Below, in pieces: positions 8,950 to 18,052 of a DNA stretch of 64,000 bases; position 1 is the first letter of the stretch; the number at the start of each line of letters is the position of its first letter. The stretch is taken from contig NZ_LAZU01000021.1 in NCBI RefSeq assembly GCF_000987955.1, positions 186,001-250,000 of the forward strand, written 5' to 3'. Made by a program: the position numbers and the translations under genes. The notes under the pieces were generated by a model. The model did no database searches and had not been told where the DNA came from. It saw only the letters and a list, made by a program, of their open reading frames with translations. This DNA comes from Paenibacillus sp. DMB20. GTDB lineage: Bacteria; Bacillota; Bacilli; Paenibacillales; Paenibacillaceae.

Positions 8950-10132
8950 TCATCGAATCCTAATGAACATGATATAGCTTATTAGAGCAAACAATATGCC
9001 GAACGCTCCGAATACAAGCGCAGAGGGAGCAACGTTTAATAACAGCCCGGAAATTACGGGCCCCGCAGCCATTCCCATATATCTGATGAAGTTAAACATC
9101 CCTATGGCGCTTCCGCGGTTCAACTCGAATTCATCCGTTATCCTGGTGGCAAACAGAGGGGTCAGCATGCCTACGGCTATCCCATGCAGGGCCAAAATGA
9201 CAGACGTGCCCGCTAAAGTATGCAAGTGAGCCACGGCAAATAAAAGGAGGCTGGAAGACGCCAATATATTTCCGAATGCCAACAATTTTCCAAACGAAAC
9301 TTTAGCTTGGAGGGATTTATAGGCCAAACTTCCGAAGATTAAGCTTAAAGCCATGGGCAAATAAAGAAGTCCTATGATTTTTATACTCAAACGATAGTGA
9401 TCCGCCAACAAAACCGGCAAATACACCATGATCGAAAAATAGAGAAAGAATATGCAAAAACTTAAGAGCAGAACGGAACTTCCGACTTTATTTTTAAATA
9501 TGGAGGTGTAGTGAAGGGCTAGCGTTTTCAGGCTTACAGCCTTATTGCGATCAATATCGTCCCCAGGGAAGAACAACCAATTGATAAGCAGCAATAGGAC
9601 GGATACGCCAACAAGAAACCAGAACACGCCAGGGTAACCATGCCGCTCGCCGATGAAGCCGCCCAGCACGGGTGCGGCTGCCGGAGCGACGGATAACAAC
9701 ATCTGGTAGGTTCCCATTGCGCTTCCCCGCTCATTTCCTTGGAATAGCCGCCCGATGGTCGTAGCCGCAATAAGCGGGATCGCCGCCGTCCCAATCGCCT
9801 GCAAAATCCTCGAAATAAAAAAATACGGAGAAATTCCTGGTAAGGGCGCAAGTTATGCTGGCCGCCACCGTTAGCAGGATGCTGGGAATAAGAACGGATC
9901 GGGCTCCTTTAAAATCAAGGAGCGATCCAAAGACAATCTGCATCATGGCCGTAAGAAAGATGAAAATGGAGACCGACAGGTTCACCATGGTTACGGAAAC
10001 ATGGAAAGAATCCCGAATCAAAGGAATGATCGGAGAATAAATATTTTGATTTAAAGAAGCGAAAAAAGCGCTGATACACACCAAATATAGGATAAAATTA
10101 GAATTTAATTTCAAGCGATTCATCATAACCAT
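8950..10132 (-). CDS. MFS drug-efflux transporter (DHA1 type), one frameshift
   Basis: Removing one base from the A7 run at 9817-9823 joins two frames into a 393-residue, roughly 12-helix permease. The N-terminal half ([20 protein letters not shown], then [14 protein letters not shown], the family's loop 2-3 motif) runs into [20 protein letters not shown] and a second six-helix half. This matches drug/H+ antiporters of the major facilitator superfamily. The first ATG is used; MMNRLKLN a few codons later is an equally good start. It lies 45 bp downstream of the MarR gene on the same strand, so the pair is probably one operon in which the repressor senses the pump's substrate. The substrate cannot be predicted. 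Confidence 0.8.
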
Positions 10133-10177
10133 CCCATCCCGTTTTCAAAAATTAAATGCAGATCCATAACAAGAGAT

Positions 10178-10660
10178 TCAATTCTCCGTTATCCGATGGG
10201 TCATAGCCTGCAAAAATTTCAGAATCGCTTTTTGTTCCGATTGCGAAAACGTATCGATAAACGCATAGAATTCTTTTTCTTTTTGCTCATGAATTTTTTC
10301 ATGCAATTCGAATAGGGAATGCCCTTGAGGCGTTAACTCAAAATAGATCTCTTTTTTGTTATCAGGGGATTGGAAGCGGGTAATAAGACCTTCCTTGATC
10401 AGCTTCGTGCTGATTTTCGTAATATTCGCTTTCGATAGATTCATTTTCTTGGCAATGGCAATATTATTGATGGGTTGATGTTCGCCGATACACGCAATCA
10501 CATGCAGACTTGTCATATTTGTAGGCAGATACGGCAGTTCTTCTTGCGCGGCCTGTTCATGGAACATCTGCATATCGCGATCCGCTTTCTGTTCGTTAAG
10601 GTGCAAAAAATGCAGATAATTTAGATATATTTCGTGTTTCGTAAGATTGTTATGGTCCAT
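10178..10660 (-). CDS. MarR-family transcriptional repressor
   Basis: This 160-residue winged-helix protein has the recognition region NNIAIAKKMNLSKANITKIS followed by LIKEGLITRFQSPDNKKEI, the DNA-binding helix and wing of MarR proteins. Helices at both ends form the dimer interface. It is the first gene of a two-gene unit with the MFS pump. Its own promoter contains a perfect inverted repeat just after the -10, so autorepression relieved by a small aromatic ligand is the likely mode. The ligand is unknown. Confidence 0.88.
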   Translation of the reverse strand: MDHNNLTKHEIYLNYLHFLHLNEQKADRDMQMFHEQAAQEELPYLPTNMTSLHVIACIGEHQPINNIAIAKKMNLSKANITKISTKLIKEGLITRFQSPDNKKEIYFELTPQGHSLFELHEKIHEQKEKEFYAFIDTFSQSEQKAILKFLQAMTHRITEN

Positions 10661-10707
10661 AACGACAGCGCCTTCCTTTAAACGTATTTGTGTTGACTAT
10701 CCGAAAT

Positions 10708-10761
10708 ATTGTTTACCAGTAAACAATTTTGATTTTATATGTTACTCCTATCGATTGTCAA
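10708..10761 (-). promoter_or_regulatory. Promoter and operator of the MarR-MFS unit
   Basis: On the minus strand TTGACA (10756-10761) and TATAAA (10734-10739) are 16 bases apart, a good sigma-A promoter. Just downstream lies ATTGTTTAC-CA-GTAAACAAT (10708-10727), a perfect 9-bp-arm palindrome with a 2-bp centre. Its position over the start of transcription suits a repressor, most likely the MarR protein itself. Confidence 0.75.
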
Positions 10762-10936
10762 TGAGGCTAAAAGTATATAATATCCTGTACTTCTCCCCGG
10801 TAATGTTGTATATTTCATCATGCTTGTATTCATAATGATCGGTAAAGGATCGAACCGGAAACCCGGGTCATTTCAGACATTTCGCAGGGCTATTTACGAA
10901 GGGAATGAAGCGTTTTGGATATGGAACAACAAGTAC

Positions 10937-11362
10937 ATGGCGAAAAAAAATGAAAACAGCTACAAGGAGCTGAAGGCGGCGGCCAACCGGATGTCGAACT
11001 GGAGGGAGCGGTTGAGGGCGGTTGAAGAGTTGGGCAAGCTGGATAACCCGCAGGCATTGGATGTGCTGAATCATCGGATGGTAAGCGACCCGGTCTATAA
11101 GGTTCAGGAGGCGGCTTACCGCCAGCTCAAACAGCTCGGCGAAGAGGTTGAAATGCCCCCTAGACGACAAGAAGAGCCGGTGAAAGGACTCACCAAAATG
11201 CTGGTCCGAATCAAGAAAAGCCTGCCGGCCGGCCACACCTTTGAAGAATTCAAAGAGAAGCTGAAGAAGATGAGAATCGATGTATACGACATTTACGAAG
11301 GCCACATGGGCGAGGATTTCGATTCGTGGCTTGAAGAGAAATGGGCCGCTTTGCGTACATAG
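10937..11362 (+). CDS. Conserved HEAT-repeat-like protein
   Basis: This helical protein of about 141 residues contains a HEAT-like pair (NWRERLRAVEELGKLDNPQA, then DPVYKVQEAAYRQLKQLGEE), a basic linker, and a C-terminal region SLPAGHTFEEFKEKLKK ending in FDSWLEEKWAAL. Similar proteins are common single genes in Bacillus and Paenibacillus, and their role is unknown. ATG 10937 is taken as start, but the A8 run at 10942-10949 is suspect. With one A fewer, a start at ATG 10921 (MEQQVHGEKNENSY) would be in frame. The ribosome binding site does not decide between them. It is a soluble protein with probable scaffold or binding function. Confidence 0.65.
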   Translation: MAKKNENSYKELKAAANRMSNWRERLRAVEELGKLDNPQALDVLNHRMVSDPVYKVQEAAYRQLKQLGEEVEMPPRRQEEPVKGLTKMLVRIKKSLPAGHTFEEFKEKLKKMRIDVYDIYEGHMGEDFDSWLEEKWAALRT

Positions 11363-11559
11363 TCCATATGTCCGAATAATCGGCAAAGGTTCCAAAGCAG
11401 GGATCCGCCTTTTTTGAGAGAGCAGTTATAAACCGCATGAATTCCAAGGACAAGCTTTAATTTAGCTGGTATACTGGGGAGAATGAATTTGTTTTTTTCG
11501 TGCATCCCCATCCTGTCACCTGAAGCAGGAGGAAACGAAGACCGTAATGGGGTGATCCA

Positions 11560-11745
11560 TTGAGCAAAGCCAAAGGCAAAGGCGGAACCGGCAGAGGAAC
11601 CGGCAAAAAGGGCTGGAACCGCTGGCAGGCCGCTGCAAAACGGGCCCAAAACGCTCCAAAGCCGTACAAAAGCAAAGGCACGAAAAGGCAGGATGGCGAA
11701 ACATCTTCCGGTAATCCGATAGACGATAGGCTTAATAAGATGTAA
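11560..11745 (+). CDS. Small basic DUF3934-like protein
   Basis: This 61-residue, very basic protein is rich in Lys, Gly and Thr (SKAKGKGGTGRGTGKKGWNR at the N-terminus). The start resembles the DUF3934 family of short Bacillus proteins of unknown function, which share KGKGGTGRGTGKKGWNRWQ. TTG at 11560 follows GGGGTGAT at close spacing. The composition suggests nucleic-acid binding, which is inference. The next gene follows 33 bp later on the same strand, so the two may be cotranscribed. Confidence 0.65.
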   Translation: MSKAKGKGGTGRGTGKKGWNRWQAAAKRAQNAPKPYKSKGTKRQDGETSSGNPIDDRLNKM

Positions 11746-11778
11746 CGTTGCCAAAGAAACCCGATTAGGAGTGGTAAA

Positions 11779-12081
11779 TTGAGAAAACATCAACCCATGT
11801 CATTTGACGATCTGCTGAAGGACTTGCAAGGACAGAGAACGGTTCAGGAAGATCCGGACCATATCTCTTTGGACCAATTGTTTAATGAATCGTTTATGCG
11901 TAAGCATTCCGGGTTTGCAAGTTTCGGCGAGTTTGCCCATAAGGGCAACTTCCAGATTCAAACGCACGAGGATATCGAAAACATTCCGGATGAGCTGTTT
12001 GATCGTCATGTTGCGCGGGAAACGGATTTTTCCGATTGGAAAGCGATGCTGGATGCCGCTAACAAGGCATACGGCAAGTAA
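11779..12081 (+). CDS. Small hypothetical protein
   Basis: This 100-residue, mostly polar protein begins at TTG 11779 (MRKHQPMSFDDLLKDLQGQR) after AGGAGTGG (11768-11775). It contains two acidic helical stretches and the phrase SGFASFGEFAHKG in the middle. No membrane segment or signal peptide is visible and I do not recognise the family. A strong terminator follows at 12142, so it closes the short unit that begins with the DUF3934-like gene. Confidence 0.6.
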   Translation: MRKHQPMSFDDLLKDLQGQRTVQEDPDHISLDQLFNESFMRKHSGFASFGEFAHKGNFQIQTHEDIENIPDELFDRHVARETDFSDWKAMLDAANKAYGK

Positions 12082-12141
12082 ATCATGAAGATACAGTCAT
12101 ATTAAACGGAAGCCGGGTTTGCCGATCTGGCGAAGAACATG

Positions 12142-12182
12142 AAAAAGCTGCCTTTTACATATAGTGTAAGGCAGCTTTTTTG
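12142..12182 (+). terminator. Strong Rho-independent terminator
   Basis: AAAAAGCTGCCTT pairs with AAGGCAGCTTTTTT around a loop of about 13 bases. The A-run and T-run let it work in both directions. Confidence 0.9.
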
Positions 12183-12279
12183 TATAAGTGAACAACATTT
12201 CACTTCTTTTAAAGAAATAGGGATTATTTTAGAATTACAGATAGAGGAACAAAGACCATCATTTTAGGAGGAATGCGAC

Positions 12280-13220
12280 GTGAAGTATAGAAGACTCGGA
12301 CGCAGCGGGCTGAAGGTCAGCGAGATCAGCTTGGGCAGTTGGCTTACCTACGGCGGTTACGTGGAGCGCGAAAATGCGGTGAATGCCATTAAAACGGCTT
12401 ATGATCTGGGCATCAATTTTTTTTGACACCGCCAATGTGTATGAAAAAAGGGGCTGCCGAGGTGCTGGTCGGGGAAACGTTGAAAGCGTATCCGCGCGAA
12501 TCGTACGTACTGGCTACCAAAGCGTTCTGGCCGATGGGAGACGGTCCGAACGACCGGGGGCTGTCGCGCAAGCACATTATGGAGCAAGCCCATGCCAGCT
12601 TGAAGCGCCTGGGCCATGACTATGTGGATATTTTCTACTGCCACCGCCACGATCCGGAGACGCCGCTGGACGAGACGCTGCGCGCGCTGGATGATCTCGT
12701 CCGGCAAGGCAAGGTGCTGTATGTGGGCGTCAGCGAATGGCAGGCTTCCCAAATCGCCGAAGCGATGACCGTGGCCGACCGTTATCTGTTGGACCGCATT
12801 GTAGTGAACCAGCCGGTCTACAATATGTTTGACCGCTACATCGAAAAAGAAGTGATGCCGCTCAGCGAACACATCGGGGTCGGACAGGTCGTGTTCTCGC
12901 CGCTGGCGCAGGGCCTGCTGACAGGCAAGTACACCTCCGCTTCCGACATTCCGGAGGACAGCCGCGCAGCCAAGGTGGATTGGGTGCGCAAAGGCATCAC
13001 GGAAGAAAAAATCGCCAAGGTACGGGAGCTCGAAAACATCGCCGCCGATCTGGATTTGTCCGTCGGCAATCTGGCCCTTGCCTGGATTTTGCGCAACGGC
13101 AATGTGGCCAGCGCGCTCGTCGGCGCCAGCCGTCCGGAGCAGGTGACGGAAAATGCGAAAGCGTCCGGCGTGGAGCTGAGCGAGGATATCCTTAACCGCA
13201 TCGAGGAAATCCTGAAGTAA
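12280..13220 (+). CDS. Aldo/keto reductase (Kv-beta/YghZ-like), two frameshifts
   Basis: Two overcalled homopolymers break the frame: T8 at 12417-12424 and A6 at 12444-12449. Corrected, the gene gives 312 residues, starting at GTG 12280 after AGGAGG. The catalytic tetrad of NADPH-dependent aldo/keto reductases is present: Asp in INFFDTANVY, Tyr in VYEKG, Lys in VLATKAF and His in YCHRHDPETP. PLAQGLLTGKY and GASRPEQVTEN near the end form the nucleotide-binding part. The sequence is closest to the AKR branch that includes potassium-channel beta subunits and E. coli YghZ. It probably reduces reactive aldehydes or ketones in the cytoplasm. It stands alone between terminators. Confidence 0.85.
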
Positions 13221-13271
13221 GATATTACGGCATAATCCTAAACCTTTTGAACCGTAAAAGGAGCAATGGCC

Positions 13272-13304
13272 AAAAAGCCTCGTCCGACAGGACGGAGGCT
13301 TTTT
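13272..13304. terminator. Bidirectional terminator between convergent genes
   Basis: AAAAAGCCTCGTCC pairs with GGACGGAGGCTTTTT around GACA. A-run and T-run flank the stem, so it serves both the aldo/keto reductase gene and the opposite-strand DUF4855 gene. Confidence 0.9.
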
Positions 13305-13322
13305 GCTGCAATCCTTTTCGTT

Positions 13323-15945
13323 TCATTGATTTTGAGAGTAAAAGTCATAGCTGCCTTGCCAAGAGAACCGCTCACCCTTTTTCAGTTCCGGTGCCGTTCC
13401 TTTGATCTGAAGGAAGTAGGTCTTCCCGTAGTTTTGCGTGAAAACGACGGGCATATCCTCGGCAAGGTGCTGCAATGTTCCAAGACCGTATTGCCGGTCG
13501 AGCTGTACTCGCAGCATATGCCGGAATCCGCCTTGATCATCGGAACTGAGCAAGAAGCTGTCAATGTCCGGATTTAAGGTTTTGGTTCCGGAATCGCTGT
13601 ATACATTGGCCGGACTTGAGGCTGCTTCCCGATCGCCGGCGTAATATCGCACGGTATGGTTCCATGCGCCGTTCACCGTTTGCAGACCGTAATAGGTTTC
13701 AAAGATGATATCCTCCAGCGCTTCGATATCATTATGCACGCGAACACGGCCGCCCGAAATTTCATACGTCACCGTTTCTTTCAAAACGGCTCTTCCGGTG
13801 CCGTCCTGCAGCTTGGTGTTATATCCTTGAACCAAGTTAACCACGCGAATTTTGACCTCATCGCTTGAAACGACCTTGCCTTCTTCCAACTCCACGCCAT
13901 CAGCCCATACCTGCACAGATTCGGTGACTGCCGTAGCAGATCCGGTATTTCCTCCATCATAAGCGTGGTTTCCTCCCGTAAAACTCGGAGGATGACCGTT
14001 GCCGTCCGCATTCGCCCTTACGATATAAGGACCGATCCAGTCGGATACATCGCCTTGCAAAAGGGTGTACGGTCGTTCCATGTCAGGATTGGCATCCGTT
14101 CCGGTATTCTCCGCCAGCCGCCATTCCTTAAAACTGACCAGCTTGTTGGCTCCAAACCGATCGAATACGAACCACAGGTCAACGAAATCATTGTATTTGT
14201 GGGCGATCGTTATCTCGCTTCCGCACTTCACGACATATTGCCGAGCAGTTCGTTCAATGGGACCATCTGGTTTTTTGGCGCACGGCTCTGGTTTTTCGTA
14301 GGTACCCATCACGAATTGGTACAGGAAGTCATAGTTTTGTCGTGAAACCGGATCCGTACTTCGGGCACTGTCAAGCAAGGCCTTGCTTTCTCCCTGATCA
14401 TACGTTTTAAAAGCATCATACATGTATCCATAATCCGCGCCTCCGTTCAGATCATCGATATACTGCTGCCTCTTCTCGTTATCTTTATTGATCCGTTCAT
14501 CCCACTCAAGCTCGACTCCCATATGATATTGCCTCGCTAATTCAGCGGCATCTCCCAAGCGCTGGGGAATCTGTGCGGGCGAACCGTAATGGTTCGGCTC
14601 CAGCAGCGCGGCGTCGAAGCCCAGGTCCATCCAGTCGAAGTTCCGGTTGCCTTGAAAATGGGGGATCCAAAAATAGTTCAAATGATTCCTGTGCATCAGG
14701 CTGCCCGTCGCTTGGATCAAATTTGGTTCCGACGGATCGGTTAAGCTGATTCCTTTGCTGCTCCAGTACATGCCGTTTAGTTTCAAATTCGGGTACTTTT
14801 CCTCTTTCCATCTTTCTTTGACCTGCGTGATCCACCATGTGACGGCCTTTAATTTATTGGCATAAGCCGCTTCCGTGCCAATCCCGGCTGTGTTAAAGCT
14901 TTCGGGAATGCCATCGCCGTCCACATCGCCAAAATCCCCCGCCGAATCCCCGGGATTCGGAATCATAAGCACGACTTTCACTTTGTGTCCAGGATCGCCC
15001 AAGCGTCTCCCGGCTTCCGCAACGGCTTCGTTCAGCTGCTGTAAATCACCTTGCTCCGCAAATGTCTTGTCCAGATACCACCTCCAATCGTCAAGGTTGG
15101 CTGTTCCCGTTGTGAAATCACGCCCCTCCGGTGAACGCAGCCCGTGATACAAAATTCCGTCGAATAACCAATCCTCCGGTTCTTCCCGTTCATTCACATA
15201 ACTGATATATGGGGTTAACTCCTTCTTCGTCCAAATCCCTGAATCGTCCTTGGCGTACCCATTATTCAGCAAAACGAGATTGCGGATTCCTCCCGTTGCC
15301 TTGCCCGGTTCCTGATAAGCGGGACGATCCGGCTGCACCGGTCTGGCTTTGTTCATTTTGCCGTCCATGCCCCATATTTCAATCTCATCCAAAAAAAACA
15401 AACACGTCGGTGGTGAACGTTACTTTGACATAACGGGCATAGGCTAGTGCCTCCTTGTGCGGACCGATTCCGTCCTTGCTGCCATCCCAGGCGAAATCCT
15501 GAGTGTTAGCCGAAACCGGCTCCCATCTTGGGGTCTTGCTCGGGAGATGGGCAAGCGTTCCCCATTGTGAATGATCGTCGGACACGTACATGGACACCGT
15601 ATTCGGATAGGCGATCCCAACGGAGGAATCCTGAAGAAAATGGGCCCGGATTTTCGCGATCGATTTCTTCTCTCCCAGATCAAACACGACGGCACGCGTC
15701 GTTTTACGCAAGTGACCAACCCAAGCGGCATCGGAAAAAACGGTTGAACCGAATTTTCCGTCCGTCAATTCCTTTCCGTCATCACCATAGCCGGGCTCCG
15801 GCTGCTCTGACCAGGTATAGCCGACTCCTGCTGCGAGATTGCGCAACTCGGCCGATGGCTCGGCTGCCGCGCCTGTTGTTAACGCAATCAACATCGTAAA
15901 GAGTAAAATCGCTGTGACAACCGCTTGGCCCCAGATTCGCTTCAT
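13323..15945 (-). CDS. Secreted DUF4855 protein with N-terminal discoidin-like domain, one frameshift
   Basis: Removing one base from the A8 run at 15391-15398 gives 873 residues. Residues 1-28 are a signal peptide (ATILLFTMLIALTTGAAAE is its tail region). Residues 30-200 look like an F5/8-type carbohydrate-binding beta-sandwich (AVVFDLGEKKSIAKIRAHF, YARYVKVTF). A domain of about 350 residues follows with the DUF4855 style: IRNLVLLNNGYA, VVLMIPNPGDS, LKLNGMYWSSKGIS and GVELEWDERI, suggesting a (beta/alpha)8 barrel. The remainder is beta-rich. An acidic pair (E-W-D-E) sits where a glycosidase acid could lie, but no activity is established. It is divergent from the GntR-binding-protein regulator, which probably controls it in response to a glycan fragment. 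Confidence 0.7.
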
Positions 15946-15990
15946 TCATTTCCCTCCCGTTTTGGATGAAATCGCAGATTTGTATGCGTT

Positions 15991-16060
15991 TGCAAAATAT
16001 TGCATTAGATGAATTCTGCCATATGGACGGGTTTTGTGCATCGGCTAATGGACCCATTAG
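15991..16060. promoter_or_regulatory. Palindromes in the divergent control region of the DUF4855 gene and its regulator
   Basis: CTAATGG-AC-CCATTAG (16045-16060) is a perfect palindrome with 7-bp arms, of the size bound by GntR-type dimers. TGCAAAATATTGCA (15991-16004) is a second, less perfect one. TTGACA at 16101-16106 with TATAAT at 16129-16134 could be the regulator's promoter, but the 22-base spacer is too long for an ordinary sigma-A site. Confidence 0.5.
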
Positions 16061-16174
16061 AAAGTCACGATAAATGGATTGCTGTTCCCAATCGTAATGT
16101 TTGACAATCCGGGGGCCATACCCCACAATATAATACGTGATGTAAACTTTATCCAATGATCGGGAGCATTGTAC

Positions 16175-17560
16175 ATGAATGAGGAATCAGTAAAGCTGTC
16201 CTTTCAGCAAAAATTGGACCGCATGATCCGGACGCTCCGCATGGAGATTCTGAATGGGGCCCGGAGCCCCGGCTCGTTTCTCCCTTCGGAAAGCGCGCTG
16301 GCCAAGCAGTTTCATATAAGCAACAAGACGGTCCGCAAAGGGCTGGATGTATTGGTAGCCGAAGGGCTGATCGTAAAAATAGACCGGGTCGGAAGTTTGG
16401 TGACGGAGCAGCGGAAGAGGACCTATCTCCATTTCGGATGCAATCCGACGTTGTTCGAAGACATCGCGCTGTCTGTGCTGCTGGATGAATTTCACGCCAG
16501 ATACCCGTTCATTCAGGTACGGGCCATTCCGCTTGATTTCTTCGGGCATGTTACGTCGGCCCGGGAGATGCTTGCGGGCGGACTGCTTGACGTGGTGTCC
16601 TTCAACAGCTCGCAGTTCCAGGAACTGACGGAGACCGGGGATGTCTTGTCCCTGCTCGAGCCTTTGGAGCCGGACAACGGGCTATATCCCGCGGCGGAGG
16701 AGCCGTTCCAGCATGGAGGCCGGCTCTATGCCCGGGCCGTTTCGTTCTCTCCGGTCGTCCTCTGCTATAACAAAACGCATTTTCGGGAGGCTGGACTCCA
16801 GGAGCCGGACAGCTCCTGGACATGGGACGACCTGCTCGAAACTTCCCGCAACCTGACCGCCTTCAGCGGCAGGCATTCGATTTATTTCGTGCCGACTTCC
16901 CTGAACCGCTACCCGTTGTTCCTGCTGCAAAGCGGATGGGGACCGGGGCCTCATCCGAAGGCCGCGGCCAGCCTGCGGAAATTCAGCGACGTCGTGAACG
17001 ACCATGCGATTTTTCCGAAATATTTTTCCGGCACGAGTGAGGACGACTCCATCTCTTTGTTCAAACAGGAGCGGGTCTCCATGATTCTTACCACGTACTT
17101 CAGCCTGAATGCGTTCAGGGATCTGCCGCTTTCATATGACATTTCTCCGGTACCGCTGATGAATCGCGGAGGAGAACAGCGGACGCTGCTGTTATCGATC
17201 GGGGCGGCGGTGAACCGCAGCTCGAAGGAGAAGGAGGCTGCCCGCACGTTCGCCGAGTTTCTCGCTTCCCCGGAAGCCCAGCGGCTCATCCGGGAACAAA
17301 GGCTGAGCATTCCATCCCGAAAAGAAGCCGCCGAGACGCCGGTCGGCGATCATCTGAACCGTCCTTCCCGCTATGCGATGTACCGGGAGCTGTTCCCGAC
17401 GTTCAAGGCGCACAAAGAGCTGGGGATACCGGTGGAATCCTTGAAGCGGTTTAGCCGGAGTCTTAAGGAATACTGGTCGGGAATCATTGACGAGCACATT
17501 CTGAACGATCATCTTGAAAAGCTGCAGCCGCCGGAATCATACAGATGCCATTTGCCGTAA
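16175..17560 (+). CDS. GntR-type HTH fused to an extracellular-solute-binding-protein fold: cytoplasmic one-component sugar sensor
   Basis: This 461-residue protein begins with a GntR-family winged helix (residues 10-75: GSFLPSESALAKQFHISNKT, then LDVLVAEGLIVKI). The rest is a type-1 ABC solute-binding protein (LLDEFHARYPFIQVRAIPLD, VVSFNSSQFQEL, VVLCYNKTHFREAGL, WTWDDLLETS, FAEFLASPEAQRLI). No signal peptide or lipobox is present, so the binding-protein fold acts inside the cell as the ligand sensor of a transcription factor. ATG 16175 is chosen because CGGGAG (16161-16166) lies eight bases upstream. The neighbouring divergent secreted protein is the obvious target, and the ligand is probably an oligosaccharide. 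A terminator overlaps its stop codon. Confidence 0.85.
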   Translation: MNEESVKLSFQQKLDRMIRTLRMEILNGARSPGSFLPSESALAKQFHISNKTVRKGLDVLVAEGLIVKIDRVGSLVTEQRKRTYLHFGCNPTLFEDIALSVLLDEFHARYPFIQVRAIPLDFFGHVTSAREMLAGGLLDVVSFNSSQFQELTETGDVLSLLEPLEPDNGLYPAAEEPFQHGGRLYARAVSFSPVVLCYNKTHFREAGLQEPDSSWTWDDLLETSRNLTAFSGRHSIYFVPTSLNRYPLFLLQSGWGPGPHPKAAASLRKFSDVVNDHAIFPKYFSGTSEDDSISLFKQERVSMILTTYFSLNAFRDLPLSYDISPVPLMNRGGEQRTLLLSIGAAVNRSSKEKEAARTFAEFLASPEAQRLIREQRLSIPSRKEAAETPVGDHLNRPSRYAMYRELFPTFKAHKELGIPVESLKRFSRSLKEYWSGIIDEHILNDHLEKLQPPESYRCHLP

Positions 17561-17575
17561 GGCAGATGGCTTTTT
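17547..17575 (+). terminator. Terminator overlapping the regulator's stop codon
   Basis: GCCAT-TT-GCC and GGC-AG-ATGGC pair around GTAA and a T5 run follows. The TAA stop lies in the loop. Confidence 0.8.
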
Positions 17576-17617
17576 CCTTGGAGCCAACGGGCAGGTTTAC
17601 GGACGTTTTTTTTCTCA

Positions 17618-17647
17618 TTGACAAAAAAATAAGGATGTTTTTATAAT
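17618..17647 (+). promoter_or_regulatory. Sigma-A promoter of the tatA unit
   Basis: TTGACA (17618-17623) and TATAAT (17642-17647), both perfect consensus, are separated by 18 bases. The A7 run in the spacer may be overcalled by one, which would give 17. The leader to tatA is about 190 bases and holds no clear structure that I can name. Confidence 0.85.
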
Positions 17648-17840
17648 TTACATACATCAGCGTACATCAGGACGGCGAATGGAATGATTGAGTTATTATT
17701 TATCGCTGATTCATGAATTAATAATCAATTAAAGGAGGGTTTGACAAGTTTTTGTAAGCGTATCCATAAGATGCCGATAGGGCGGATACAGGGCGTTTTT
17801 GCATGGAATCCATATCACTGGACGGGTAAAGGAGGAATTG

Positions 17841-18017
17841 ATGATGCCAACGATCGGAGTAACGGGGGCCATCCTTTTGGTTGTGCTTGGGTTATTGCTG
17901 TTTGGGCCTAAAAAGCTTCCGGAGCTGGGACGCGCCGTAGGCACGACCATCCGGGAACTGAAAGCCGGAGCATCCAAAATGATGACGGAACCTGATGAAA
18001 CGCGGAACAAAGAGTAA
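17841..18017 (+). CDS. tatA: TatA/TatE-type twin-arginine translocase subunit
   Basis: This 58-residue protein has the TatA architecture: one N-terminal membrane helix (TGAILLVVLGLLLFG), the hinge FGPKKLPELG, an amphipathic helix (RAVGTTIRELKAGASKM) and a short charged tail. AAAGGAGG (17828-17835) precedes two adjacent ATG codons (17841, 17844), and either may be used. TatA oligomers form the pore of the Tat pathway, which exports folded proteins. The next gene, 35 bp downstream, encodes a protein with a twin-arginine signal, so this looks like a dedicated translocase-substrate pair. No tatC is present in the window, so a housekeeping TatC elsewhere must complete the system. Confidence 0.9.
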   Translation: MMPTIGVTGAILLVVLGLLLFGPKKLPELGRAVGTTIRELKAGASKMMTEPDETRNKE

Positions 18018-18052
18018 GCGCCAGGCAGATATGAACGACTAAAGGAGGATCC

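Noticed and set aside
16101..16134. TTGACA...TATAAT as the promoter of the GntR-binding-protein regulator
   Set aside because: The spacer is 22 bases, outside the normal 16-18 range. It could still function with an activator, so it is mentioned but not annotated as a promoter.
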